This document shows positions 43,638 to 54,600 of a DNA stretch of 64,000 bases, one piece after another; position 1 is the first letter of the stretch, and each line of letters opens with the position of its first letter. A program made the translations under genes and the position numbers. The DNA lies in NCBI GenBank assembly GCA_905182105.1, contig CAJJAR010000037.1, positions 1 to 64,000 of the forward strand, written 5' to 3'. This DNA is from an uncultured Paracoccaceae bacterium (GTDB lineage: Bacteria > Pseudomonadota > Alphaproteobacteria > Rhodobacterales > Rhodobacteraceae). The notes beneath the pieces are model-generated. The model did no database searches. It was not told where the DNA came from and saw nothing but the letters and a program-made list of their open reading frames with translations.

Positions 43638-44135
43638 CTACGCGTTTTCAGGTGCAGGTGTTTCTGCCTGACGACGTGCAATTTCACCGCGGTATAGTGC
43701 GATGAAGTCGATGTTTTCCAAGTTCAATGGCGGGAAGCCACCGTCGCGTGTGATGTCGCTGACGATACGGCGCAAGAATGGGAAAATCATGCGAGGGCAT
43801 TCGATCAACAAAAATGGGTGTATTTGATCTTCTGGTACACCTTCAACGTGGAAGATACCGACATAGTCGATTTCCAAAACGAAGATTGTTGTGTCGCTGC
43901 CTTTGTCTTTCGACGTGACAGTCAATTTGATCGCTGATTCATATTGGTTTGCTGGTTCGCGCTTTTTTGCGTCCAAGTTAACCTGAACCTGCACATCAGG
44001 TTGCGCATCAGATGGCGCGCCTTTTTGTGCAATGATGTTTTCAAAAGACATATCGCGGATAAACTGACCCAAGATTCGCATTTGTGGTTGTGATGGAGCA
44101 GCTGCTGCAGCTGCTGGTGTTTCGTTCTCGGCCAT
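43638..44135 (-). CDS. secB: Protein-export chaperone SecB
   Basis: ILGQFIRDMSFENI; LLIECPRMIFPFLRRIVSDITRDGGFPPLNLENIDF. Confidence 0.96.
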   Translation of the reverse strand: MAENETPAAAAAAPSQPQMRILGQFIRDMSFENIIAQKGAPSDAQPDVQVQVNLDAKKREPANQYESAIKLTVTSKDKGSDTTIFVLEIDYVGIFHVEGVPEDQIHPFLLIECPRMIFPFLRRIVSDITRDGGFPPLNLENIDFIALYRGEIARRQAETPAPENA

Positions 44136-44194
44136 TATTTTCTCCTGCGGATGTTCCGAATTTTTTTAGTCTGTATCAGTTTGGTTCATGGGTC

Positions 44195-44677
44195 TCAATG
44201 CTTGGTCCAACCAGAGGGATCCGATGGTTTATTTGGGTTGATTTCGACCTCTTCAAAATCTCCATCGATCACATTTGGGTCATATGATTGATGCGGCTGA
44301 TGCCCAGTTGATCCCATGCTGAAGGACTGCATTTTTACCTTTTGGCGCAGGCTATTGAAAACCCATGTTCTAATGAAAGGCACGCACAGTGCAAACCCAA
44401 CACCATCAGTGAAAAATCCGGGTGTCAGCAGCAATGCACCCGCGAACAAGATCATAGCCCCATGTGCCAAAGGTTCAGTTGGGTCCTGAAGCTGTGAAAA
44501 TGATGATTGGAGCTTACCAATTGCCATCAATCCTTGGGTGCGCACCAAATAAGTGCCCAATATAGCGGTCAAAACAACAACCAAAAGCGTTGGCCAAAGC
44601 CCAATGACGCCCCCGATTTGAATAAACAAACCGATTTCAATGAGCGGTACGGCCAAAAAGGCTACAAAAAGCCACAT
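44195..44677 (-). CDS. fxsA: FxsA family membrane protein
   Basis: VAFLAVPLIEIGLFIQIGGVIGLWPTLLVVVLTAILGTYLVRTQGL. Confidence 0.88.
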   Translation of the reverse strand: MWLFVAFLAVPLIEIGLFIQIGGVIGLWPTLLVVVLTAILGTYLVRTQGLMAIGKLQSSFSQLQDPTEPLAHGAMILFAGALLLTPGFFTDGVGFALCVPFIRTWVFNSLRQKVKMQSFSMGSTGHQPHQSYDPNVIDGDFEEVEINPNKPSDPSGWTKH

Positions 44678-44783
44678 GTCGAGCAATCCTTTCATGGTCC
44701 CTGCAGTGGACTTGCAGGGGGTCAGCCCCTACATAAGGTTAACAGCCAAATTTTTCCATGGTATTACATTAATAGAGGTAATT

Positions 44784-45443
44784 ATGAATCAGCCCCTGAT
44801 CCAACTGTTGGTATTGGCCGGCATCGCCGTTTTCCTGATCCTGCGTTTGAAAAACGTATTGGGTACCCGTGAGGGATTTGAAAATGGGCCTGCCACAGCT
44901 CCAGTCAACGAACGCCGTGGTAGCCCTGATCTCGAAGTGATTGAGGGTGGTCCAGATCTGGATATTACCGATCATGTCGAGGTCGATACGCCACAAGCAA
45001 CCGCATTGTCTGGTATGAAGCGCCTTGAGCCATCGTTTAACGTTGGCGATTTCATCGGTGGTGCGCGTGGCGCATATGAGATGATCTTGATGGGTTACGA
45101 GACAGGCGAACTGACCGAAATCCAGCCGTTTATGTCCGAAGAAATCTACGAGAGCTTTGTAGACGGTGTTGCAGCGCGCGAAGACCAAGGCCTGAAAATC
45201 GATGCAAACTTCTTTGGCGTGCGCGAAATGAAATTGGTCGATGCAACCTTGAACCCAAAAACGAACGAGGCCGAAATTTCGATCCGCTTTGTTGCTGAAC
45301 TGACATCTGCCGTGCGTGATCGTGGCGGTGACATCGTTGAGGGCAGCACAACTGAAGTTAAGAAACAAAAAGACACATGGGCGTTTGCGCGTATCATGGG
45401 CGCGGATGATCCAAATTGGTTACTTGTTTCTACAGACGCTTAA
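44784..45443 (+). CDS. Tim44/TimA family protein
   Basis: IQLLVLAGIAVFLILRLKNVLGTREGFE; C-terminal Tim44-like domain; usual neighbour of fxsA. Confidence 0.85.
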   Translation: MNQPLIQLLVLAGIAVFLILRLKNVLGTREGFENGPATAPVNERRGSPDLEVIEGGPDLDITDHVEVDTPQATALSGMKRLEPSFNVGDFIGGARGAYEMILMGYETGELTEIQPFMSEEIYESFVDGVAAREDQGLKIDANFFGVREMKLVDATLNPKTNEAEISIRFVAELTSAVRDRGGDIVEGSTTEVKKQKDTWAFARIMGADDPNWLLVSTDA

Positions 45444-45994
45444 GCCGCGCAGTCGCGATTGCTTGTGCAGTAGGTTTTGCCTTAACGGCGGAACCTGCCA
45501 CAGCAGAGGTGACTTACAAGGTCTTATCATTTGACGATTTAGAAGACTGGGCAGAGAATGGTCATTCCGCTGCCCTAATCGTGGTTCAGAACACATGTTG
45601 CGATATGGATGATCCAGATTGGACGGCTTTGTGTGCTTACGCGACAGCCCAACCAGACGCGCGTACTTTCTTTGAATTGTTGTTTCGCAATGCAGATCAG
45701 GTGCTTGCACACAAAGGCCCGCTTGGGGCAATGAACAGATCGATCACGCAGATGCGCAGCGTTGCTGTGGATTCCAAGTTTGTGAAACTTAGCTCACCTG
45801 TATGGTTGGAAAAAGACGTGAAAAACCTAATACGTCGTTTGATGATGGCACAAGATACAGAGTCCGCAATTAAGGGTGCCCAGCGTGCCGATGTGTTTGT
45901 TGGAACTGGTGACGAGGCAGTGCGCAAAGCAGGTCGTATGATGGTCTTTATGCCAATCCAACGCGCCTACGCGCGGCTATTGGAGGACACCTGA
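45416..45994 (+). pseudogene. mltA: Internally deleted MltA-type lytic murein transglycosylase (192 aa)
   Basis: N-terminal YKVLSFDDLEDWAENGHSAAL...ARTFFELLFR joined directly to C-terminal GPLGAMNRSITQMRSVAVDSKF...LMMAQDTESAIKGAQRADVFVGTG; central domain absent though frame retained; TTG start. Confidence 0.7.
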
Positions 45995-46602
45995 TGGGTC
46001 GTAAGTTAAGGCCTGAAGAGGTCGAATTGTGGAAGCAAGTGACTGACCGAACTGAACGGTTAGAGCAGGGACGAAAGCCTGTTGATTTTGGTGCCATGTT
46101 GAATATGGAACCACAAATCTTGCCCATGCCAAAGCGGCGCAAGTTGATCGACACTTTGGTTAAACCATCAGGTCCCAAAGTAGGTCAGAAACCCAAATCT
46201 TTGACCCGCGTTGATCGTGTCGCACCAATTGCAGAACAAGTGCGTAATGCAAGGATCACGATGGATCGAAAAGCCTTTGATCAGATGAAACGTGGCAAGC
46301 TCAAACCCGAAGAACGCTTGGATTTGCACGGTTTGACATTGGATCGTGCACACCCACTTTTAACGCAGTTTATCTTGTCGGCTTATGGAAACGGGAAACG
46401 TCTGGTTCTGGTAATTACCGGTAAAGGCAAATCGCGTGATGACGGTGGGCCGATCCCCGTGCGCTTTGGAGTGTTGCGCCATCAAGTACCACAGTGGCTG
46501 GCTCTGGTACCTTTGTCCTCAGCAGTGCTGCAAGTGACCCAAGCCCACGATCGACATGGTGGAGGCGGTGCATACTACGTCTATCTGCGCAAACGCTGTT
46601 AG
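45994..46602 (+). CDS. Smr-domain protein
   Basis: ERLDLHGLTLDRAHPLLTQFI; VLVITGKGKSRDDGG. Confidence 0.9.
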   Translation: MGRKLRPEEVELWKQVTDRTERLEQGRKPVDFGAMLNMEPQILPMPKRRKLIDTLVKPSGPKVGQKPKSLTRVDRVAPIAEQVRNARITMDRKAFDQMKRGKLKPEERLDLHGLTLDRAHPLLTQFILSAYGNGKRLVLVITGKGKSRDDGGPIPVRFGVLRHQVPQWLALVPLSSAVLQVTQAHDRHGGGGAYYVYLRKRC

Positions 46603-47813
46603 GCTTTTAGACTGGGTGCGTGTTTACGGACGCCAATCCATAAGACAATTGTTGCCAATGCGAAGTAACCTGCGATCCAATAGAATTGGGTCTCAAGTCC
46701 TATACCATAATCAATCATAACGCCAGTAATCCCAGGCCCGATTGCTGAGCCTAGCACCATGACAGCAGCGGCTAACGCCTTGATCGATCCAATGAATTTG
46801 GTGCCATAGAATTCCGCCCAGAATGCGCTGGGTAAAGTTGCACCTGCACCTGCTGTTATACCCAACATGACAAAGCCAAGGGTGATCATGAGTGTGCTTT
46901 GTGCGAGTGCAAAAATAATAAAGGCCGCGATCATGGGCACTTGGATGAATGGCAAGAGACGCGGTGTTCCAAGTTTATCTAAACCCCAACCCGATAGCAG
47001 CATCGCACCAACGGATACCGCTGTATAAAGCGGGAATTGTGCGACCAATGCGATGTGCGTGATTTGCTTCAATTCAGCAAAGTGGACCTGGTGGAAAAAG
47101 AACGCGGTGTTGAATGCAGAAGGCCCAAGGACCGTAGGAACCATGCACCAGAACAAGGGATGGCGCAGTGCTTCAAAGCGTTTCCAATAACGCCCTTCCA
47201 TTCCCAATGAGGGGTTTTCATTGGCCATTGATTGTGGCGTGCGTTCTTTGCGCAGCAACCTTTGCAAAATGGGGATACCTGCAACTGCAATCACAGCAGC
47301 CACTACCCATAACAAGCGCCAGTCCATGACGCCCAACAGCATAACAAAGATAATTGGTAAAATTGCCTGACCTGCTGAAAACCCAAGAGCAGAAATTGAC
47401 AGCGCACGACCACGTGCTGCAGAAAACCAACGGGCCATTGCAACGACTGCAATGTGGCTGGTCATGCCCTGTCCGAAAAGACGAAGCGCAAAGATCACTA
47501 GAGGCAGCAAGACGGCAAATGGGTTAAAGGCCATGAACAAACAAGCCAGCGCAAGCAGCAACAAAATAGCGGAGCTCAGTGTGCGAACGCGAAACTTATC
47601 GGTCAGGCCACCGGCCCATACCATCACAATAGCTGACGCAGTTGTTCCCAACGCATATATGCCGCCCCATGCACCGTGGCTTAGGCCAAACTCAGACTGA
47701 ATTTCCGCAGCAAAAATAGATATGAAAAACGTCTGCCCAAAGGATGACAGCAACGTCAAAAGTGCACCCGCCGCCAACCATGGGGCGTTTCTAAATAGAA
47801 ATGTATCGCGCAT
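46599..47813 (-). CDS. MFS transporter
   Basis: About 12 hydrophobic segments; GGLTDKFRVRTLSS. Confidence 0.85.
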   Translation of the reverse strand: MRDTFLFRNAPWLAAGALLTLLSSFGQTFFISIFAAEIQSEFGLSHGAWGGIYALGTTASAIVMVWAGGLTDKFRVRTLSSAILLLLALACLFMAFNPFAVLLPLVIFALRLFGQGMTSHIAVVAMARWFSAARGRALSISALGFSAGQAILPIIFVMLLGVMDWRLLWVVAAVIAVAGIPILQRLLRKERTPQSMANENPSLGMEGRYWKRFEALRHPLFWCMVPTVLGPSAFNTAFFFHQVHFAELKQITHIALVAQFPLYTAVSVGAMLLSGWGLDKLGTPRLLPFIQVPMIAAFIIFALAQSTLMITLGFVMLGITAGAGATLPSAFWAEFYGTKFIGSIKALAAAVMVLGSAIGPGITGVMIDYGIGLETQFYWIAGYFALATIVLWIGVRKHAPSLKA

Positions 47814-47868
47814 GGACTGACCTTAAGGCTGAGATTGGAACCGCTCTATCCCAGCAATCTGCCTCTGA

Positions 47869-49176
47869 CTAGAGCACGTAGCGGCTTAGGTCCGTGGACT
47901 TGGTCAATTCGCCAAGGTTCTTTTCAACGAATGCAGCGTCTACGACCACCTCATCGCCTGCGCGATCAGGGGCGCCAAAAGAAAGTTCCTCAAACACCCG
48001 TTCCATCACAGTATAGAGACGGCGGGCGCCAATGTTCTCGATGCTTTGGTTCACATCAGCTGCAATTTTTGCTAGCGCTTTGATGCCATCTTCTTCAAAT
48101 GTAACGGTCACTTCCTCAGTACCCATCAATGCAGAATACTGAAGTGTCAGGGCATTCTCTGTTTCTGTTAGGATACGGACAAAATCACTCTCTGTGAGTG
48201 GCTGCAATTCAACGCGGATCGGTAGGCGGCCCTGAAGTTCAGGCAATAAATCCGATGGCTTGGCGATGTGAAAAGCACCAGATGCGATGAATAGGATATG
48301 ATCAGTTTTGACCGTGCCATGCTTGGTGCTGACATTGGTACCCTCGATAAGCGGCAACAGATCGCGCTGCACACCTTCACGGCTCACATCGCCACCACGG
48401 GCATCTGCGCGGGTGCAAACCTTGTCGATCTCGTCTAGAAATACGATGCCGTTTTGCTCAACAGCTTCAAGGGCAGCGCGTGTGACTGTTTCGTCGTCCA
48501 GAAGTTTGTCGGCCTCTTCGCCAATCAGAACGTCGTAGCATTCTGAAACTTTTAATTTGCGGCGGGTGGTACGCCCACCCATGGCTTTTCCAAACATTTC
48601 GCCAAGGTTCATCATACCCATGTTTGATCCAGGTTGTCCCGGGATTTCCATTGATGGGAAAGGGCTAGTTGTGTCTGCGACCTCAAGTTCGATAACCGTG
48701 TCATCCAGAACGCCCGACTTCAGCTTTTTGCGGAACATGTCGCGTGTGCCTTCGCGGGCATCAGTGCCTGCGATTGTATCAATCACGCGATCTTCGGCAG
48801 CCTGGTGTGCCTTGGCTTTTACATCGTCGCGCATGTGTTCGCGGGTCATTGTGATCGCGCTTTCCATCAGATCGCGGATGATCTGTTCGACGTCGCGGCC
48901 AACGTAGCCGACTTCAGTAAATTTCGTCGCTTCTACCTTTATAAAGGGTGCTTTTGCCAGTTTGGCCAAACGACGGCTGATTTCAGTTTTACCAACGCCA
49001 GTAGGGCCAATCATTAGGATATTTTTTGGATAGACTTCATCACGCAAATCATCTGGCAGCTGTTTGCGACGCCAGCGATTACGCAATGCAACGGCAACAG
49101 CGCGTTTGGCATCGTTCTGACCGATGATAAAGCGATCAAGTTCTGAAACAATTTCTCTGGGTGTAAGATCGGTCAA
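47869..49176 (-). CDS. hslU: ATP-dependent protease ATPase subunit HslU
   Basis: [51 protein letters not shown]. Confidence 0.97.
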   Translation of the reverse strand: MTDLTPREIVSELDRFIIGQNDAKRAVAVALRNRWRRKQLPDDLRDEVYPKNILMIGPTGVGKTEISRRLAKLAKAPFIKVEATKFTEVGYVGRDVEQIIRDLMESAITMTREHMRDDVKAKAHQAAEDRVIDTIAGTDAREGTRDMFRKKLKSGVLDDTVIELEVADTTSPFPSMEIPGQPGSNMGMMNLGEMFGKAMGGRTTRRKLKVSECYDVLIGEEADKLLDDETVTRAALEAVEQNGIVFLDEIDKVCTRADARGGDVSREGVQRDLLPLIEGTNVSTKHGTVKTDHILFIASGAFHIAKPSDLLPELQGRLPIRVELQPLTESDFVRILTETENALTLQYSALMGTEEVTVTFEEDGIKALAKIAADVNQSIENIGARRLYTVMERVFEELSFGAPDRAGDEVVVDAAFVEKNLGELTKSTDLSRYVL

Positions 49177-49344
49177 AGGGGCATCCTGAGTTGAATAGGT
49201 AATAATTTATGTAAACGTTGGGCTCTGGAACGCAACCTTGAACACGAAAACAACTGTCGAATTCATGAATGGGAGAGGTGGCTAGCGGGAAAATAATTCA
49301 TCTGTCAGGTTGGGCCCTAACAATCAGCAATCAAAGGAATGCCA

Positions 49345-49727
49345 ATGAAACGTCGTCTTCGCTGAATTTATCCGTAGCCGCTGGTGCAACAACTCTGGAA
49401 TCATCAGTCTTTGTGGGTGGCTATGGCCGGCTTGCTGAGTTCAAAGGGATGAATGGTCACATTACAACAGTTCGTGCTGAAATTGCTAAAAAGGACGGTG
49501 GGTTCGTTGTAAACCTTTTGGATGATTTCACCTTTGACGGCGCCCCTGACCCCAAAATCGCATTGGGGAACAATAGCTTTGATAAGTCGACAATTATGGG
49601 CACACTTAAAAGCCTAAATGGTGCGTCATCTTATGAAGTTTCAAGAGGTATCAACCCAGACGACTACAATGAGGTCTGGGTCTGGTGCGAAAGATTTAAT
49701 GTGGGTCTTGGTGTTGTGAAGTTTTGA
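49345..49727 (+). pseudogene. DM13-domain protein, apparently frameshifted within its signal peptide
   Basis: DFTFDGAPDPKIALGN...EVWVWCERFNVGLGVVKF is DM13-like; MKRRLR* and LNLSVAAGATTL lie in different frames. Confidence 0.6.
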
Positions 49728-50291
49728 TTAAGATTTAGGCTTAATAACTTCTACAGTCAGTTTGCCGTTGGTATAAACACAAATATCAGCGGCAATCGCC
49801 ATCGCATCACGCGCGATCTGTTCTGCGTTACGATCACTGTCCATCAATCCACGCGCTGCGGCCAAGGCAAAGTTACCACCTGATCCGATGGCTGCTACAT
49901 TGTGCTCAGGCTCAAGAACATCACCAGCGCCAGTAATTACGAACAACTCAGTTCCATCCGTAACAATCAACATGGCTTCGAGCTTTTGCAAATACTTGTC
50001 GGTGCGCCAATCTTTTGCTAACTCAACAGAAGCACGCGCCAATTGGCCCGGTGTTGCTTCTAGTTTGGCCTCTAGCCGTTCCAGTAGCGTAAATGCATCA
50101 GCGGTCGATCCCGCAAATCCGGCGACAACATCAAACCCACCTGGGGACAAGCGGCGCACCTTGCGTGCAGTGCCTTTAATAACGGTCTGTCCCAAAGATA
50201 CTTGACCGTCGCCTGCAATCACAACTTCACCGCCTTTTTTGACGCCGATAATTGTGGTTCCATGCCAACCTGGGAATCCTTCGCGCGCCAT
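49728..50291 (-). CDS. hslV: ATP-dependent protease subunit HslV
   Basis: [41 protein letters not shown]. Confidence 0.97.
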   Translation of the reverse strand: MAREGFPGWHGTTIIGVKKGGEVVIAGDGQVSLGQTVIKGTARKVRRLSPGGFDVVAGFAGSTADAFTLLERLEAKLEATPGQLARASVELAKDWRTDKYLQKLEAMLIVTDGTELFVITGAGDVLEPEHNVAAIGSGGNFALAAARGLMDSDRNAEQIARDAMAIAADICVYTNGKLTVEVIKPKS

Positions 50292-50379
50292 TTTAGTCTC
50301 CTAAGGTTTGTTGATTGATAATATGGCGACGTGGGGCCAAAGTCACAAGAGCAACAGGCTTGTTGCTATTAGATATAAG

Positions 50380-51185
50380 GGCATTGCCAAGTTGTTGAGC
50401 GAAGTTTGATCGAAACTATCGGTTTAATTTTAGGCGTTCATTTCGACGGTGTAGTCAGACCACAATTCGAAAGCATCTGATCTGGCATGGTGATATGAGC
50501 TGGCCGTGAGTTGGTAACGGCGGGGTCGAAAGGCGATGTTAATTTGATCGTGCGCGGATATAAATCGTTGCCCTTGCCGGGACGATTTGAAACGTCCCTG
50601 TATTTTTTTCGCTTCGGGTGGGTTGATGTAATCCCTCGATCGTGTTGTTCAGCCCCTTGTGCGCGCGGTGGTCGGAATCTGGTTCCAAAGATCTGATCGG
50701 CTTGAAATAGCTCCGCAGTTTGTCGGTGATCACAATGTGGGGTTAACCGTACCGTCTGATCAGCCTCTTCAAAAAGCGCCTTGCTGCCTTATTGTTTCGG
50801 CACGGTTGCACCAGGATACCCAACACATATCCATTTGCATCGATGGCCCGCCACAGCCAGTATTTCACACCACGGATCGAGATGACAACTTCATCCAAAT
50901 GCCATTTATCGTTGGGCCTAGGTCGATCTCGGCGGATGCAATCTGCGAAGTGAGTGCCGAAACGATTGACCCAAAGACGTACCGCTTCCCGACTGACGTA
51001 GACACCGCGCTTGGCAAGCAAGTCCTCGATATCGGCTGTGCTCAGAGCGAACCTGTGGTATGCCTAAACGGCATAGGCGATAATCTCGCGAGGGTAACGC
51101 AAGCCCTTGAGGTGCGGTAAAAGTGCTGGGATTTTCATGATCTTAGGCTATCTGCTTCCCGCAAACTCAACAACTTAGCAATGCC
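50380..51185 (-). mobile_element. IS6-family-like insertion sequence, 806 bp, defective
   Basis: Terminal inverted repeats GGCATTGC(C/T)AAGTTGTTGAG (19/20); encloses an IS6-type DDE transposase frame. Confidence 0.9.
50430..51138 (-). pseudogene. IS6-family transposase with two in-frame stops and a C-terminal frameshift
   Basis: MKIPALLPHLKGLRYPREIIAYAV*AYHRFALSTADIEDLL...DKWHLDEVVISIRG...RYG*PHIVITDKLRSY...GLNNTIEGLHQPTR / GRFKSSRQGQRFISAHDQINIAFRPRRYQL. Confidence 0.9.
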
Positions 51186-51188
51186 GTA

Positions 51189-51214
51189 AAAGGCACCCGT
51201 GAACGGATGCCTTT
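51189..51214 (-). terminator. Candidate terminator downstream of trxA (AAAGGCACCC-GTGAAC-GGATGCCTTT)
   Basis: 10-bp near-perfect inverted repeat just after the trxA stop. Confidence 0.55.
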
Positions 51215-51235
51215 AAGTACGTGATCAGTTTAGTC

Positions 51236-51553
51236 TTAAATTGACTCTTCGATCCAGCTTTTTAACGCTGCTTTTGGCTTTGCGCCTGCCATGTTTGCAA
51301 CAACTTGGCCGTCTTTGATGACGAATAGGGCAGGGATGCCACGGACACCCATTTTTGCTGCTGAGTTTGGGTTAGTGTCGACGTCAACTTTGACGATCTT
51401 GACCTTGCCACCCAGCTCTTCAGACAATTCTTCGAGTGATGGGCCGATTTGTTTACAAGGTCCACACCATTCTGCCCAAAAATCAACAACAACCGGGATG
51501 TCTGAATTTGTGACTTCTGCTTCGAATTGTGCGTCTGATACTGCAACGGTTGC
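51236..51553 (-). CDS. trxA: Thioredoxin
   Basis: [26 protein letters not shown]. Confidence 0.97.
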   Translation of the reverse strand, partial: ATVAVSDAQFEAEVTNSDIPVVVDFWAEWCGPCKQIGPSLEELSEELGGKVKIVKVDVDTNPNSAAKMGVRGIPALFVIKDGQVVANMAGAKPKAALKSWIEESI

Positions 51554-51610
51554 CATTTGGCTTCTCCTCAAGGGGCTAATTTGTTGGTTGGGAATCTATG
51601 TACCCAGTGT

Positions 51611-54600
51611 TCAAAGGTCAAGATATGTTGATGTCTTTAGCGCCTGAGACACAAGATCGTGTGTTAAAGGCATTAAGCTTTGTGTGTTGGTCCACAATAT
51701 AGCTGTTTCGATCTCATGATCGGGATAAATTTCACGTAATGCACAGGCATAGGCACCCATTTGGCGAAGCAAACCAATTGGGCAATTCTCAGCTGAATGT
51801 GGAATGGCGCGGTTGGTTTTGAAATCGATCGCGGTGATCTTATTGTTGGTGATCAATAAACGGTCAATCGTGCCATGAATGCGCTGCGATCCGATGGGGG
51901 CAGTGATCGAAATCTCTGCCAAGGTGTCGGGTGCAAAGACATGGGCCAATTCGGGCTTATCCAAAACTGCAACTGCCTCGGCCTTCGCTTGGGTTCGCAA
52001 GGTGTCTGACAACCCAAAATCCTGTTCAGTGGATTTATTCGGGTGTTCTAGATGCCAGTGCACCAAACTACCGTATGAAAGGGCGATATCCTCATCCATT
52101 CCCAACTCACCTGCAAGGGCTTTGGCACCACCCAGATCAGATGGTGAAAGGGTTTTGACTGCCTCAACCGGATGGGCAGGTTTTTGAGTGTAAAGGGTCT
52201 CTAATATGGGGATTTTTGTCAAAGGCACCGTCTTCTGTTTAAAAACAGGAGCATCCCAATCACCATGTTCAACCCGCAAGATTGGGCCAACTTCGGGCAT
52301 GGATGTGTCTACCGCACCGGCATGTTCCATCGCGCCCTGAACAGTGTGGTACCATGATGGCTCGCTCTTACCCAAATCACCTGCGGCGGCCACGATCAGC
52401 CATTTCTCTGCGCGGCTCAACGCAACATAAAGCAGGCGCAGCTGTTCATTGCGCTGGGCGTCTTTCATCTCTTCCAATGCGTCCTGCATTGTCTTGGGTG
52501 TTTCACCTTCGCGCGCTTTCCAAACGGGTACATCACCCATTTTGATTACATCGCTTTTGACCTGAATGTTGCGTTTACCAGTGTCAGGCAAAATCACGAT
52601 GGGCGCTTCAAGGCCTTTTGATCCATGCACCGTCATCACGCGAATTTGGTCTGACGCACTATCAATTTGACGTTTGATGTTCAGATCATCGGCCTTCATC
52701 CAGACGATGAACCCTGTCAGGCTGGGAACCGCTGTGCGCTCATATGCCAGCGCTTGGGACAGCAATGCATTAATGCCGTCTTCTGCCTCTGTACCCAAAC
52801 GCCCTAACAATTTGCGCCGTCCATCATGGCGGGTCAAAATGCGTTCAATCAGATCGTAAGGGCGCAAGAAATCAGCATTGTCGCGCAGATCGCGCAGGAC
52901 AGGTACCGTACCTGGAAAATCATCTGCGCGATCACGCAGGTTTTGCCATAGGTGCTCTTGGCTTCTGCGGTGTGCCACGTCGAACAGTTGTTGTTCGCTC
53001 CACCCAAACAGTGGGGATTTCAATACGGTGGCAAGCGATAGACTGTCTTCTGGCGTCGCCAAAAAGGAAAGCAACGCACCAAGGTCACGCACCGCCAATT
53101 CAGCGCCAACCTTTAGCCGATCGGCACCTGCTATGGCCAATTTCTGAACCTTACAGGCGCGAATGATCTCAGAAAATAGAGCAGAGCGGCGTTGTACAAG
53201 GATCAGGAAATCACCGGCGGTAATAGGGCGTTTGATCGTCGTACCGTTTGGTCCGTCATCAGGAATAGTGTGTTTTTCGTTAATCAGCCTGGCGATGGAT
53301 CGAGCAATTTGATCCGCTAAAATCACGGTGTGGTGCTGTTCGCTGCGCCGATCAATGGGATCGAACCAATCACGTTCATCGTCGTCTTTGATGGGTTCGA
53401 TGACAGGCCACAGGTCTACGCGACCGGGCAGATCGGATTTAAATGCGATGTGCTTTGAATCCTGCACAAACCCAGCTTGGGTTTTGTTGTCAAAGGCCTG
53501 ATCCACCATACGCAAAATCGCGGCAGAGGAACGGAATGAAAAATCCAAAGTGGTCTCTTGGAAAGGCGCGCCAATGGCTGTGAATTTTTCCTTAAACTCT
53601 TCCTGCATCCGGTCAAATTCACGCGGGTCTGCCCCTTGGAATGAATAGATGGACTGTTTTTTATCTCCAACAACAAACAAAGTACGTTTGACATCTTCGC
53701 GGGCACCATCTCCGCTCGAGAATTCTTCGGCCAGTTTGCGGATCACATCCCACTGGTCTGGGCTGGTGTCTTGGGCTTCATCCACAAGAATATGGTCGAT
53801 GCCGCCATCAATGCGGAACAACACCCACGCAGCCACTTTTTCGTCATTCAAAAGATGACGTGCCTTTAGGATCAGATCGTCAAAGTCCAACCAGCCGCGC
53901 ACCAGTTTGGCCTGTTCGTATTTTCCAACGAAGGCATGAGCAAAGTCGTGTAAAACCTGTGTTCGACGCGCAGATTGTAGGGCCAAACGCCTATCTCGCG
54001 TATCTTCGACCCGCAGCATGAATGCCTTTAAGTGGGGCATCAATGCTTCAACATTGCTTTGGGTTGCTTTGGTTGGAAACGTCCCTAACTTGGCTGAAAA
54101 CGGGTCTTTGGCACTGCCACCAGTTAGAAAAACACTTTCTAAAACGGGCAAAGATTTGAGGGACAATGTGCCAACCATCTTCAGCTTTTCGCCCGCCTTG
54201 CCATCATTGCCACCTTTGGCGATTAAAACGGGGATCAGCTGATCCAGCAGCTGCCGTTCACCACCTTGAAACGCCAAGCCTTCAATCCCTGCCTCGTCCA
54301 GTCCCGCGGCTTGACCAAACAGTGCGAGGCAATCATCCCACGCCAGTGGATTTGCAAATGCAGCACGGTGGCTGACAATCTCCCGGGTCAATCGTAAGAA
54401 ATCTTCGCCTGAGTATTGGTTGGCAAGTGCGGCAACCAAACCCGCTTCTGATCCGTCTGCCATCATATCTATGATCTCACCGCGCAGCATATCAGCTGCG
54501 CGTTCTTCGATCTCTTTGAACTGTGGGCTTACGTCAGCCTCCAACGGAAAGCGGCGTAGAAGTGAGGCGCAGAACGAGTGGATAGTTTGGATTTTCAATC

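Noticed and set aside
44769-45368. 199-aa - strand ORF opposite the Tim44-like gene
   Set aside because: Antisense shadow ORF without motif
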